Shown here in pieces: positions 16,856-24,553 of a stretch of DNA of 50,814 nucleotides (the first letter of the stretch is position 1; each line of letters starts with the position of its first letter). The notes under the pieces are model-generated. The model saw only the letters and a program-made list of their open reading frames with translations. It did not search any database and was not told where the DNA came from. Made by a program: the position numbers and the translations under genes. The stretch is from Lysobacteraceae bacterium PS02065 (GTDB taxonomy: Bacteria; Pseudomonadota; Gammaproteobacteria; Xanthomonadales; Rhodanobacteraceae), in assembly GCA_029959555.1 (NCBI GenBank), contig JASCPI010000037.1, positions 1 to 50,814 on the forward strand, read 5' to 3'.

Positions 16856-18265
16856 CTACTCCTGCTTCCCGCGACCTGTCACATCCTTCAGCCAGGTCGA
16901 CATCGCAGCCAGTACCGAGGGCGCGACGGTCTCGTCGATCAGGAAGTATTCGCTGGCCTTGCCGGTCCGGGCGGTCTGAAGGTTGTGGTTGATGCCCGGG
17001 AGCTGGCGCACCGAGGTGCGTGGGTGGACGCCGTGCGCCAGTGAGCGGGTGATCGCCGCGAGGTTCTCGGTGGGCGGTACCTGCAGGTCCTTCTCTCCCA
17101 CCAGCGCGAGCACCGGGCACGTCAGCTTCTCGAGATGCACGCGCGGATCGAGCTGCAGGAAGCGCCTGAACCAAGGCGTGAGCAACCCCTCGAAGGCCTC
17201 GTCGGGGAATCCCTCCTCGGGAATCTCGAGCCTGGCTTTCGTCTCCGCGGGCAGCTCGCGCGTGGTTCTGGCCATGGCCGCCAATGCGTCCCGATGGCTC
17301 AGGGTGCCCGCCGCGATCTCGTACAGGCCACGCTCCTGCGTCTGGTTGAGCAGCACGAGTGATTCCGGCATCCCGTCCGCACGTCGTGCCGCCGCGTCCT
17401 GGAGACTCTTGATGTCCATGCCGGGCAGCCCCGGACCCGCGAGCAGCACGATGAACGATACGTCGCGAGGGGCTGCGGCAGCCGCCATGGCCGCGACGAT
17501 CCCGCCCTCGCTGTGTCCCGCGATGCCGATCCGCTCCGGGTCGATGTTCGGCAGCATCTTCAGGTAGCGGACCGCTGCGAGCGCATCGGTGGCGTAGTCG
17601 TCCGTGGTCGAGCCCGGATGGGGTTCGCCGCCGGTGAGGCCGACACCGCGCTTGTCGTACCGCAGCACCGCGAACCCCTGTCGGGTCAGATGATCGGCCA
17701 GGATCCACAGCGTCTTGTGCAGGGAAAGGCCACCGTCGCGATCGTGAGGGCCGCTCCCCGCGACCAGGACGACGGCCGGAAAGGAGCGGCCCGACGCCGG
17801 ATAGGTGAGCGTGCCCACCGGCGACACGCCGGGGTCGGGTGTGTCGAACACGACGTCCTGGGTGACGTACGGATAGGGCGCAACAGGCGTCTGCGGGCGG
17901 GGACGCTCCGCATGGACGAGAAAGCGGCCATGGGCGTTGTCGATCCGGTACGACGTGGGAAAGCCGCTCGGGCCTGTCCCGGTAATCCATGTCGTTTCAC
18001 CCGCAGAGGGCGCCTCGGGAAGGGGCGCGAAAACGACCTTGCGTTCGGCGAACGCCGCGCTGACGGCATCGAAGGATTCGGCCGAGAACATGAAGCGCTG
18101 GATCGTGTGCGCGTGGGCTGGAGGACGCTCCTGCGGAGCGGCGGGTGTGGTCCCGGGAAGGGCGAGCCCGCACACGAGCAAAGACGCCCACGCCGTCGAA
18201 CACGTGGTACGTACCGGGAGGTGCGCCGTTGGAGCGCGTCTGCGGGAAGGTCGGAGGCTGATCAT
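16856..18265 (-). CDS. Exported alpha/beta hydrolase, probable BlaI target
   Basis: 469-aa alpha/beta-fold hydrolase with a long signal peptide (about residues 1-45, ending TTPAAPQ). The nucleophile elbow is GIAGHSEGG, and the oxyanion region AGSGPHDRDGG and the acid/His region (GEKDLQVP, PGINHNLQ) are visible, so the triad is complete. The N-terminal 100 residues form an extra domain typical of EstD-like esterases. The likely reaction is ester or amide hydrolysis in the periplasm; the substrate is unknown. It lies directly downstream of blaI-blaR1 and its 5' region holds a perfect BlaI-type operator at 18304-18321, so it is probably the regulated target of that circuit. The start at 18265 has only a weak ribosome site; an earlier in-frame start would fall in or before the operator and is rejected. 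Confidence 0.8.
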   Translation of the reverse strand: MISLRPSRRRAPTAHLPVRTTCSTAWASLLVCGLALPGTTPAAPQERPPAHAHTIQRFMFSAESFDAVSAAFAERKVVFAPLPEAPSAGETTWITGTGPSGFPTSYRIDNAHGRFLVHAERPRPQTPVAPYPYVTQDVVFDTPDPGVSPVGTLTYPASGRSFPAVVLVAGSGPHDRDGGLSLHKTLWILADHLTRQGFAVLRYDKRGVGLTGGEPHPGSTTDDYATDALAAVRYLKMLPNIDPERIGIAGHSEGGIVAAMAAAAAPRDVSFIVLLAGPGLPGMDIKSLQDAAARRADGMPESLVLLNQTQERGLYEIAAGTLSHRDALAAMARTTRELPAETKARLEIPEEGFPDEAFEGLLTPWFRRFLQLDPRVHLEKLTCPVLALVGEKDLQVPPTENLAAITRSLAHGVHPRTSVRQLPGINHNLQTARTGKASEYFLIDETVAPSVLAAMSTWLKDVTGRGKQE

Positions 18266-18303
18266 CGTTGCACCGGTGGGAGGGGTGGGGCTCGGGCCAT
18301 GAG

Positions 18304-18321
18304 CTACTAATTCCTTAGTAG
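18304..18321. promoter_or_regulatory. Candidate BlaI operator upstream of hydrolase
   Basis: CTACTAATTCCTTAGTAG is a perfect palindrome with 7-bp arms and a 4-bp centre, ending 38 bases upstream of the hydrolase start. It matches 14 of 18 positions of the operator in the blaI promoter and is AT-rich against a GC-rich background. Confidence 0.75.
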
Positions 18322-18337
18322 TTGGCGGCAAAAAAAC

Positions 18338-19756
18338 TCAGTTGTCGTGCGGGTTCACCTCCAGCGCCGCCATGGCGATCGCGTCGCGCATCAGGGCGCC
18401 CCGAACGCCGGTCCGGGCGACGACTCCGGCGTCGCCTGCGACGAGACGTGGGATCATCTCGAGCTCACTCGCATCCGCGATGGGCGATGGCGGCGATCGT
18501 GGGGACGCCGGTGATGGTGGCGACGTAGGCGACGCCGGTGATGGTGGTGACGGAGGCGACGGTGGCGATGTCTGCGGTGCCGCGCTGACGTACGGGACGT
18601 CCTCGATCGCGTGCCTCGCGACGTGTCCGCCGAACGACGGCCCGATCTCGCGGCGCACGTCGACACCTGCATGAAGGCGGTGCGGCGCTCGCGGGCCGGC
18701 GAGCGCGACGCTGCCTTCGTCAGGACGCAACGTACCCTCGGTGGACGGTGCGCTCGCCGGTCCCGGCACGGGATGCCACAACGGCTCCATCTCGCCTGCG
18801 ATCAGCAGTGCCGAACCGAGCAGCATGGCGATGCCGAGCGGCATGCGCCGCTGCCTGTGTGCAGAGGGCGAAAGAAGTCGGCTGATCCTGTCCACGAGCG
18901 CGCCTCCATGGGCTGCGAGCACGAGGCGCGGGAGCACCGGCCGATGCCTTTCGAGTTCCATGAGCGCTTCCGCAAGGGCGATCGCGTCGCCGCAGGCGGC
19001 CACCGCCAGATCGTCGCAGGCGTGCTCGCGTTCCTGCCGGATGCGCCTCCCCAGCCACCACGCGGCAGGGTGGAAGAACAGCAGCGATTCGGCGACGCAC
19101 TGCAGCCCGTTCCACAGCCAGTCGAGGCGACGGACATGCGCCAGTTCGTGGGCGAGCAAGGCCTCGATCTGTTCTTTCGGAAGCCTCGCCAGCAACGACA
19201 GCGGCAACCAGACCACCGGCCGCAGCAGGCGTGCGGTGAACGGTGCCAGGACATCGTCCGCAAGCCGCACGGTGACCTCGCGCGAGATGCCCAGTGCGCG
19301 CCGCAGCACGTCCGCGCGTCGTTGCCACTCGGGCGGCAGGGGACGGAACGGGCGGCGCTCGAGCACCCTGATCAGATGCCAGCCACCCCATTGCCTCAGC
19401 AACATCGCCGCGACCCCGATCAGCCAGGACAGGCTCAAGGCGAGCGCCAGGCCATGGGACGGCGTGATGGAGGCCCGGGGCATCGTGCCGGGCGCCAATT
19501 CCGTGCCCGACGGCAACACGCCGAAGCTCATCCCGGCATCGGGTAGAGCCGAGACGTGCGCGAAGGTCGCCGCCGGCAGCGCGACCATCGCGAACAGGAA
19601 CATCAGTCCGGCCGCATGTCGTGTCGCTGCAGCGTGGCGGGCCAGCGACCGCAGCACGAGGGCTGCCAGGAGCGCCAGCAGCGTGACCTGCCACAGCGCG
19701 TGCAGCAGCGTCGAGGCGAGCGCGGGTGCGAACGTGGCATGCCAGGGCGCGTCCAT
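18338..19756 (-). CDS. blaR1: BlaR1/MecR1-like M56 membrane metalloprotease
   Basis: 472-aa membrane protease of the M56 family that relieves repression by cutting BlaI. Its N-terminus has transmembrane helices near residues 15-37, 48-68 and 102-121, and a later one at about 306-322. The zinc site is HELAH (203-207) with Glu244 in QEREHACDD. It lacks the roughly 250-residue penicillin-binding sensor of true BlaR1; instead the periplasmic tail is about 150 residues with a Pro/Ser run of PPSP-type repeats (397-425). It may therefore sense something other than beta-lactams. Its ATG overlaps the blaI stop (TGATG), showing translational coupling. The symbol marks family membership, not proven function. 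Confidence 0.82.
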   Translation of the reverse strand: MDAPWHATFAPALASTLLHALWQVTLLALLAALVLRSLARHAAATRHAAGLMFLFAMVALPAATFAHVSALPDAGMSFGVLPSGTELAPGTMPRASITPSHGLALALSLSWLIGVAAMLLRQWGGWHLIRVLERRPFRPLPPEWQRRADVLRRALGISREVTVRLADDVLAPFTARLLRPVVWLPLSLLARLPKEQIEALLAHELAHVRRLDWLWNGLQCVAESLLFFHPAAWWLGRRIRQEREHACDDLAVAACGDAIALAEALMELERHRPVLPRLVLAAHGGALVDRISRLLSPSAHRQRRMPLGIAMLLGSALLIAGEMEPLWHPVPGPASAPSTEGTLRPDEGSVALAGPRAPHRLHAGVDVRREIGPSFGGHVARHAIEDVPYVSAAPQTSPPSPPSPPSPASPTSPPSPASPRSPPSPIADASELEMIPRLVAGDAGVVARTGVRGALMRDAIAMAALEVNPHDN

Positions 19757-20142
19757 CACGACTTCCTTCTGGCCTTGGCCTGAGCGATCAGCTTCGAGAT
19801 CGCGTCGAGATCCTCGGTGCTCGCGGTCTCGTCATCGAGCGCGCGCTGCACCAGCTTCAACGCGGAGCCGGAGAACGCGCGCTGCATGAGATCCTGCAGC
19901 AGCGAGGACTGCACGTCGCCTTCGGCATGCATCGGCACGTAGGTATGGCTGCGCTCGGATTCGTCGCGGCGCACCAGCCCCTTGTCGGCCATGATCGTCA
20001 ACATCTTCAGCACCGTGGTGTAGGCGGTGTCCTTGGTTCGGCTCAACTCGCCATGGACGTCGCGCACGGTGCACGGCGCCTGGCGGCTCCAGAGCACGCG
20101 CAGGATCGCGAGCTCGCCCTCGGTGGGCTGCGGTGAAGGCAT
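19756..20142 (-). CDS. blaI: BlaI/MecI family transcriptional repressor
   Basis: 128-aa winged-helix repressor. The N-terminus MPSPQPTEGELAILRVLW and the recognition segment DTAYTTVLKMLTIMADKGLV are characteristic of BlaI/MecI. The C-terminal half contains the dimer region (LLQDLMQRAFSGSALKLV). AAGGATCGTCG precedes the ATG at 20142. It is the first gene of a coupled blaI-blaR1 pair and has an operator between the -35 and -10 of its own promoter, so it is autoregulated. In the family, cleavage by the M56 protease releases repression; the same site upstream of the hydrolase suggests that gene is the third member of the regulon. Confidence 0.93.
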   Translation of the reverse strand: MPSPQPTEGELAILRVLWSRQAPCTVRDVHGELSRTKDTAYTTVLKMLTIMADKGLVRRDESERSHTYVPMHAEGDVQSSLLQDLMQRAFSGSALKLVQRALDDETASTEDLDAISKLIAQAKARRKS

Positions 20143-20171
20143 CGACGATCCTTGCTGCAAACTACGCCTTC

Positions 20172-20200
20172 ATTAGTACTACTTAATTAGTAGATGTCAA
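20172..20200 (-). promoter_or_regulatory. blaI promoter
   Basis: On the minus strand, a perfect -35 TTGACA (20200-20195) and a -10 ACTAAT (20177-20172) are separated by 17 bases, 30 bases upstream of the blaI start. Confidence 0.75.
20176..20193. promoter_or_regulatory. Candidate BlaI operator within blaI promoter
   Basis: GTACTACTTAATTAGTAG fills the spacer between the -35 and -10 hexamers. It is an imperfect palindrome matching the perfect site at 18304-18321 at 14 of 18 positions, so repressor binding would block polymerase directly. Confidence 0.78.
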
Positions 20201-20340
20201 GGGGCGCGATGTCGGTCTGCCGATCGGGGGGGCTCACGCGGCGCGTGGTGGCTCCCATCGTCGGGGCATCCCGTCTGGCCGCCTCTCGATGCCCGCACGT
20301 GCTGTCGCCGAAGGCCGGGCGCTTCGATGAAGCGTCGCAT

Positions 20341-20386
20341 GGACACGACGAAGGGCCGGGTATCGACCCGGCCCTTCGTCGTGTCC
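20341..20386 (-). terminator. Long terminator hairpin after beta-helix gene
   Basis: A 21-bp perfect stem with loop ATCG lies 13 bases after the stop of the beta-helix gene. The arms contain ACGAAGGGCCGGGT and its complement; the GAAGGGCCGGG core is shared with the hairpin at 16711-16739. Confidence 0.85.
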
Positions 20387-20399
20387 AGCAGCGAGTCGA

Positions 20400-21866
20400 T
20401 CAATTCGGATCGAAGCCGTGACGGAAGATGCCGTCGCCGTAGCGCTCGTAGGCGCCGATGTCGGCGATGCCGTTGCGGTTGGACGGATCGCTCCACGTGC
20501 GCACGAAGCCTGCGCCGCGCTGGTCGGTGGTGAGGCCGCCCGGGTTGATGCCCTTGTCGATGACCGGGCTGTTCGCGGCGATCGGGTGCACCGGCACGAA
20601 GCCTCCCTGCATCGTCAGCGGTTGCACGCGGGCGTCGGTCGCGAACAGGTTGGTGTCGTTGCTGCCATTGATGACGCCGGCATCGGTGAGCGTCGCGAAC
20701 GCGTTGTGGCTCGTGTCGAGCTGGCTGGTCGGCGTGCCCTGCGAACGCGTGACGTCGATCGGCACGTTCTGGTTGCCGTGCGTGTTGTCGGCGAACAGCG
20801 AGCTCTGAAGAGTGACGCGCGTGGTGCCGCCATTGTTGACCCACAAGGCACCGCCCGAATTTTCCGAAGGGCCGCGCTCGGGGGAGGTCCGGTTGCCGAC
20901 GAAGCTGCTGTTGCGCACGGTCAGGTTGCCCTGCCAGATGGCGAGCGCGCCGCCACGGCCGGACGGATGCAGCGAACGATTGGCCGAGAACGTCGTGTTC
21001 TCGACGATGTTGACCGGCGCGCCGGCATTGATGGTGCCGGCGAAGTACAGCGCACCGCCGAACGGCTCGCCGGCCGTGTTGCCGACGAACGCGCTGCGTG
21101 AGACGAGCAGGTTGCCGATGCCGTCCGCGGCCATCGCGCCGCCGTTGTAGATCGCCTCGTTGTCCTGGAACAGCGTGTCGGTGACGATCGCGCTCGAGGC
21201 CGATGCGTAGAGCTTGATGCCGCCACCGCTGAGTTCGGCGGTATTGCCGATCACGCGCGAGCGCTCGAGGCGCAGCACGCCACGGTCCATGTAGATGCCG
21301 CCGCCCTGCGGCTGGAAGCCGTCGGCGACCGCGTTGCCGATGATCGTGCTGTCCGTGATCGTGAGGTCTGCGCCGCTGACGCTGATCGCGCCGCCCTTGC
21401 GGCCGGCGACGTTGTCGCGCAACACCATGCCGGCGAGCGTGATGCGGTCGCCGCGCGTGGACAGCTCGTAGAACACCGCGCCGCCGCTGTCGTCGTTGCC
21501 CGAGCGCATGAGGCCGCGCGCGAGGGTGAGTCCCGAGAGTGCGAACGTCTTGTTCTGCGTGGTGTTGCTGAAGGCGAAGATGCGGTTCGCCTGGTTGCCG
21601 TCGATCGTCAGCACGCCCGCGCCGGGGCCGGCGATCGTGAGGCTGTCGGTCACCGACAGCTGGCCGGTGGCGAGCACGATCGTGCCGGCGAGCCCGGCCT
21701 GGAACTGGATCGTGTCGGCGCCCGCGGCCGCGTTGGCCTGCGTGATCGCGGCGCGCAGGCTGCCGGCGCCGCTGTCGGCGAGGGTGGTGACCGTGAACGT
21801 GGCGGCACCGGCGCAGGGCGCGAGGGCGATCAGCGCGGCGCTCAGGAGGGGACGGATCAGTGTCAT
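20400..21866 (-). CDS. Exported parallel beta-helix protein (choice-of-anchor Q type) with variant C-terminal tag
   Basis: 488-aa secreted protein. The ATG at 21866 (AAGGACTGCCGCC before it) opens the signal peptide MTLIRPLLSAALIALAPCAGA. The mature start TFTVTTLADSGAGSLRAAI is the conserved opening of the choice-of-anchor Q/right-handed beta-helix family, followed by repeated turns such as LTITDSTIIGNAV and GGGIKLY with many Asn ladders. DIGAYE near the C-terminus is the family's closing motif. It ends DGIFRHGFDPN, a degenerate version of the DGFD tag. The likely role is a surface or extracellular adhesin or polysaccharide-binding protein; no catalytic residues were identified. It is monocistronic, with a long terminator hairpin behind it. 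Confidence 0.83.
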   Translation of the reverse strand: MTLIRPLLSAALIALAPCAGAATFTVTTLADSGAGSLRAAITQANAAAGADTIQFQAGLAGTIVLATGQLSVTDSLTIAGPGAGVLTIDGNQANRIFAFSNTTQNKTFALSGLTLARGLMRSGNDDSGGAVFYELSTRGDRITLAGMVLRDNVAGRKGGAISVSGADLTITDSTIIGNAVADGFQPQGGGIYMDRGVLRLERSRVIGNTAELSGGGIKLYASASSAIVTDTLFQDNEAIYNGGAMAADGIGNLLVSRSAFVGNTAGEPFGGALYFAGTINAGAPVNIVENTTFSANRSLHPSGRGGALAIWQGNLTVRNSSFVGNRTSPERGPSENSGGALWVNNGGTTRVTLQSSLFADNTHGNQNVPIDVTRSQGTPTSQLDTSHNAFATLTDAGVINGSNDTNLFATDARVQPLTMQGGFVPVHPIAANSPVIDKGINPGGLTTDQRGAGFVRTWSDPSNRNGIADIGAYERYGDGIFRHGFDPN

Positions 21867-22068
21867 GGCGGCAGTCCTTGGTGGTCGTCGGTCCACGTCG
21901 CGAACGCTGCGCGGCGTGGTCGACCTCCATGACGAGGCGGCGGGACATTTCCTATCAGACGGTCGTGCGTCGCTGTCGCCCGCACCGCTCCGGTGCTTGC
22001 AGCGGCGCCGCGATGGCCCCATAACGGCGGCTCGAGGATCGCAAGGGGCCATGCCCCGGGAGGTCGCG

Positions 22069-22335
22069 ATGGCGACGGGTTGGGCCGGTGACGGCGCAGT
22101 GCAGGACCAGATCGATGCGACGGTCGGCGATGCCGTGCAGCGCGCGCGCGCACGCCTCGGCAAGGGCCCGGGGCGCACACGCTGCGAGGAATGCGATGCC
22201 GCGATCCCGCCCGCGCGACGCGAAGCCGTGCCGGGCGTGCGCCTGTGCGTGGCCTGCCAGGAAGAGCACGACCGTGACGAGGTCGTCAGCAGCGGCTACA
22301 ACCGCCGCGGCAGCAAGGACAGCCAGTTGCGTTGA
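22069..22335 (+). CDS. ybiI: DksA/TraR C4-type zinc finger protein YbiI
   Basis: 88-aa protein, the same length as E. coli YbiI and nearly superimposable at both ends: MATGWAGDGAVQDQIDATV and the C-terminus YNRRGSKDSQLR. The C4 zinc finger is Cys39-x2-Cys42 (CEEC) and Cys60-x2-Cys63 (CVAC). The ATG at 22069 follows GGGAGGTCGCG, and this start is decided by the match to family length. It belongs to the DksA/TraR group but lacks the long coiled-coil hairpin of DksA, so an RNA polymerase role is not assured. Its exact function is unknown. It stands alone, divergent from the beta-helix gene. Confidence 0.95.
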   Translation: MATGWAGDGAVQDQIDATVGDAVQRARARLGKGPGRTRCEECDAAIPPARREAVPGVRLCVACQEEHDRDEVVSSGYNRRGSKDSQLR

Positions 22336-22356
22336 GCGTACCGATGCACGCGCGCG

Positions 22357-22716
22357 TCACGACGCGCGCTGCGCCACCCAGTCGGCCGGCGTGAGCGGCG
22401 CGAGGCCGTGCAGGAGGCGCGCCTTGTCGCATTGCGGGCTGACCGTGCCGTCCTCGTACGACGCCATCACGGCCCGGCACGGCGACGGACGCCGCGCGTA
22501 GATCGTGCACGCCGTTTCGATGCCGATGTCGCCGTGCAGCGCAATGCAGCGCGGTGCCTTCGCGTTCGTACCGCGCATCGCGAGGCGGTGCGGATCGAGC
22601 GTCTCGGCGAGCGCTTCGGGGACGCCGATCCCGGAGTCGTCCATGGTCTCCATCCAGTGGAACGCGACGCGGTAGGTCGCGCAACAGGCGCCGCAGCGTT
22701 GGCAGGGATGCAGCAT
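22357..22716 (-). CDS. YkgJ family cysteine cluster protein
   Basis: 119-aa cytoplasmic protein. MLHPCQRCGACC carries the CxxCxxCC cluster (Cys5, 8, 11, 12), and further cysteines in APRCIALHG, ETACTIYARRPSPC and SPQCDKARLL complete the iron or zinc site pattern of the family (DUF/UPF0153 type). The start at 22716 is selected by family length; there is no strong ribosome site. Biochemical role is unestablished for this family. A second YkgJ-type gene lies at 32362, on the same strand. Confidence 0.88.
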   Translation of the reverse strand: MLHPCQRCGACCATYRVAFHWMETMDDSGIGVPEALAETLDPHRLAMRGTNAKAPRCIALHGDIGIETACTIYARRPSPCRAVMASYEDGTVSPQCDKARLLHGLAPLTPADWVAQRAS

Positions 22717-22892
22717 GGGACGGGCGGGCGCCGGAAGCCGGGAGAAGGCGCGGATTCTAGCGCCGTGCGCCATGGGTCGTGACGGCGCGATCACGCGACG
22801 AACCTGAACGCCATGAGGCCGCCGCGAGGACTCCGGATTGCCCGTTGCGAAGGTCTTGTCTACCGTGCCGATGTCTCGTGAGGAGCTTCGTC

Positions 22893-23681
22893 ATGCACTG
22901 GATGCCGGCCGTTACCGTGTCCGCCTCGCTCTTCGCCGCGACGTGCACGCCGCCATGCGCAGCGGCCGTGGACGGTAGCGGTTTTCGCGTGCTGGCCTTC
23001 AGCAAGACGGCAGGTTTCCGTCACGACTCGATCGACACCGGCCACGCGGCGCTTGCGTCCCTGGGCGCCCGGTACGGCTTCGAGGTCGTGCGCAGCGAGG
23101 ATGCCTCTGCGTTCACGTCGACGAACCTCGCCACGTTCGAGGTCGTCGTGTTCCTCAACACGACCGGCGACGTGCTCGATGCCGCACAGCAGTCCGCGCT
23201 CGAGTCCTGGGTTCGGGGCGGCGGAGGCTGGCTCGGTGTGCACGCGGCTGCCGATACCGAGTACGACTGGCCGTTCTACGGCACGTTGCTCGGCAACGGG
23301 GCGTGGTTCCTGTCGCATCCGGCGATCCAGCCGGCTGGCGTATTGCGCGAGATCGCCACGCATCCGGCCACGGTGGTGTTCGAAGGGCGACAGGTGATCG
23401 AGGACGAGTGGTACAACTTCCGTGCGAACCCGCGTCCGGTCGTCGACGTGCTGCTGCGCATCGACGAGTCGAGCTACTCGCCGGGTGGCGGCGCGATGGG
23501 GGCGGATCATCCGATCGCGTGGTCGCACGCGGTCGACTCGGGGCGCGCGTTCTACACGGGCATCGGCCACCGCTCCGAGGTCTATGCGCGGGACGACGTG
23601 CGCGCGCATCTCGCCGGCGCGATCCACTGGTGCGCCGGACAGCCGTTCGACCTGCTTTTCCGGGACCGGTTCGACCCTTGA
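22893..23681 (+). CDS. Exported ThuA-like protein with variant C-terminal tag
   Basis: 262-aa protein. The ATG at 22893 follows AGGAGCTTCGTC and opens a signal peptide with small Cys-rich end (ATCTPPCAAA). The mature domain (VLAFSKTAGFRHDSI, VVVFLNTTGDVL, GGWLGVHAAADTEYDWP, HPIAWSH, RAFYTGIGHRSE) matches the ThuA family, a glutamine-amidotransferase-like fold found in trehalose-utilisation and other carbohydrate-binding proteins. No catalytic Cys is apparent. It ends LLFRDRFDP, a degenerate form of the C-terminal tag. A hairpin follows at 23711. Enzymatic activity is unproven for this family. Confidence 0.82.
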   Translation: MHWMPAVTVSASLFAATCTPPCAAAVDGSGFRVLAFSKTAGFRHDSIDTGHAALASLGARYGFEVVRSEDASAFTSTNLATFEVVVFLNTTGDVLDAAQQSALESWVRGGGGWLGVHAAADTEYDWPFYGTLLGNGAWFLSHPAIQPAGVLREIATHPATVVFEGRQVIEDEWYNFRANPRPVVDVLLRIDESSYSPGGGAMGADHPIAWSHAVDSGRAFYTGIGHRSEVYARDDVRAHLAGAIHWCAGQPFDLLFRDRFDP

Positions 23682-23710
23682 TCGATGCGCCGGCATCGGT
23701 GCATAGAAGG

Positions 23711-23738
23711 GCGTGGCGACGGCTGACCGCCGCCACGC
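23711..23738. terminator. Bidirectional terminator
   Basis: GCGTGGCGACGG and CCGCCGCCACGC pair over 12 positions with one mismatch around a CTGA loop. It separates the convergent ThuA-like and unknown exported genes. Confidence 0.7.
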
Positions 23739-23748
23739 AGGCGCATCG

Positions 23749-24495
23749 TCAGTCGATGCCGAAGCTCTGCAGGCTCACCGGCGTCGTGCGGCCGAGCAGC
23801 TGGACGGTCATGCCGCCGTTCGAAGCGAAATCACACGACGTCAGCGGGGCCCAGTTCGTGCAGCCCGAGCCGAAGGCGTCGCCCGGGTTGCGCCACACGG
23901 GAGCGCCGCCCGTGGTCGTCGTCTGCTGGACGACGTACACGCCGCCTTCCTCGGCGTTGTAGGACAGGTCGCCCGAGAACGCGATCCAGTACGTGCCTTC
24001 CGCGAGCGCGCACTCGGTCGGCAGGTTGAGCGTCGAATACTGCAACGTGCCGTCGTAGCTCAGGGGAACACCCGTGTACGTGCAACCCGGGACCGCGGCG
24101 CCCGGAGCACCTGCCGTGTTCGCGTAGAACGTGACGTTGCCTACCGTCGACGGCGTCACCGGGTTCGCGCCGCTCTGGTAGAACGAGCCGATGCGCACCT
24201 GCGACACGGCCCAGCCGCCGCTCGGCACCGCGAAATCATCGGCCATCTCGCTGTCGTAGTCCTCGGAGCCTGCGTCGAGGTTGCGCATGGCGAGCACGCC
24301 GCTCGTGCTCGGACTGGTGGTCTGGTCAAGCAGGACGACCACGCCGCCGAGCGTCGCCGGGGAGGGCGATGCCGCGTGGGCGGCGGTAGCGGCCTTGCTC
24401 GAGGCGGCGCGCGGTGCTGCGTCGGCGGTGCCGGCAGAAAAAGCGAGAGCGACGGCCGCGGCCAGCGCGGTCGTGCGGAACAGCGGAACGGACAT
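23749..24495 (-). CDS. Exported protein of unknown function
   Basis: 248-aa protein with a clear signal peptide, MSVPLFRTTALAAAVALAFS, cleaved near TADAAP. An Ala/Ser-rich linker follows (residues 27-48). The remaining sequence is beta-rich with many Gly, Thr and aromatic residues (QTTSPSTSGVLAMRN, DDFAVPSGGWAVSQVRIGSF, YQSGA, TYWIAFSGDLSY), typical of a single extracellular beta-sandwich. It contains cysteines in PGCTYTG, ECALAEG, SGCTNW and TSCDFASN, probably two disulfides. It ends SLQSFGID, which only loosely resembles the DGFD tag. I do not recognise the family. It is convergent with the ThuA-like gene across a hairpin. Confidence 0.72.
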   Translation of the reverse strand: MSVPLFRTTALAAAVALAFSAGTADAAPRAASSKAATAAHAASPSPATLGGVVVLLDQTTSPSTSGVLAMRNLDAGSEDYDSEMADDFAVPSGGWAVSQVRIGSFYQSGANPVTPSTVGNVTFYANTAGAPGAAVPGCTYTGVPLSYDGTLQYSTLNLPTECALAEGTYWIAFSGDLSYNAEEGGVYVVQQTTTTGGAPVWRNPGDAFGSGCTNWAPLTSCDFASNGGMTVQLLGRTTPVSLQSFGID

Positions 24496-24553
24496 GGGAT
24501 CACCGGTACATGGGAAAGGGAGCCGCGACGATGCCATGTCGCGATCTTGCACC

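Noticed and set aside
18266..18331. Earlier in-frame start for the hydrolase
   Set aside because: It would place the start codon beyond the BlaI-type operator, so the operator would lie in the coding region, and no ribosome site is visible there.
23749..23800. C-terminus SLQSFGID as another DGFD-type tag
   Set aside because: It shares only a Phe-Gly and final Asp; there is no IF or DGF core, so I do not count it.
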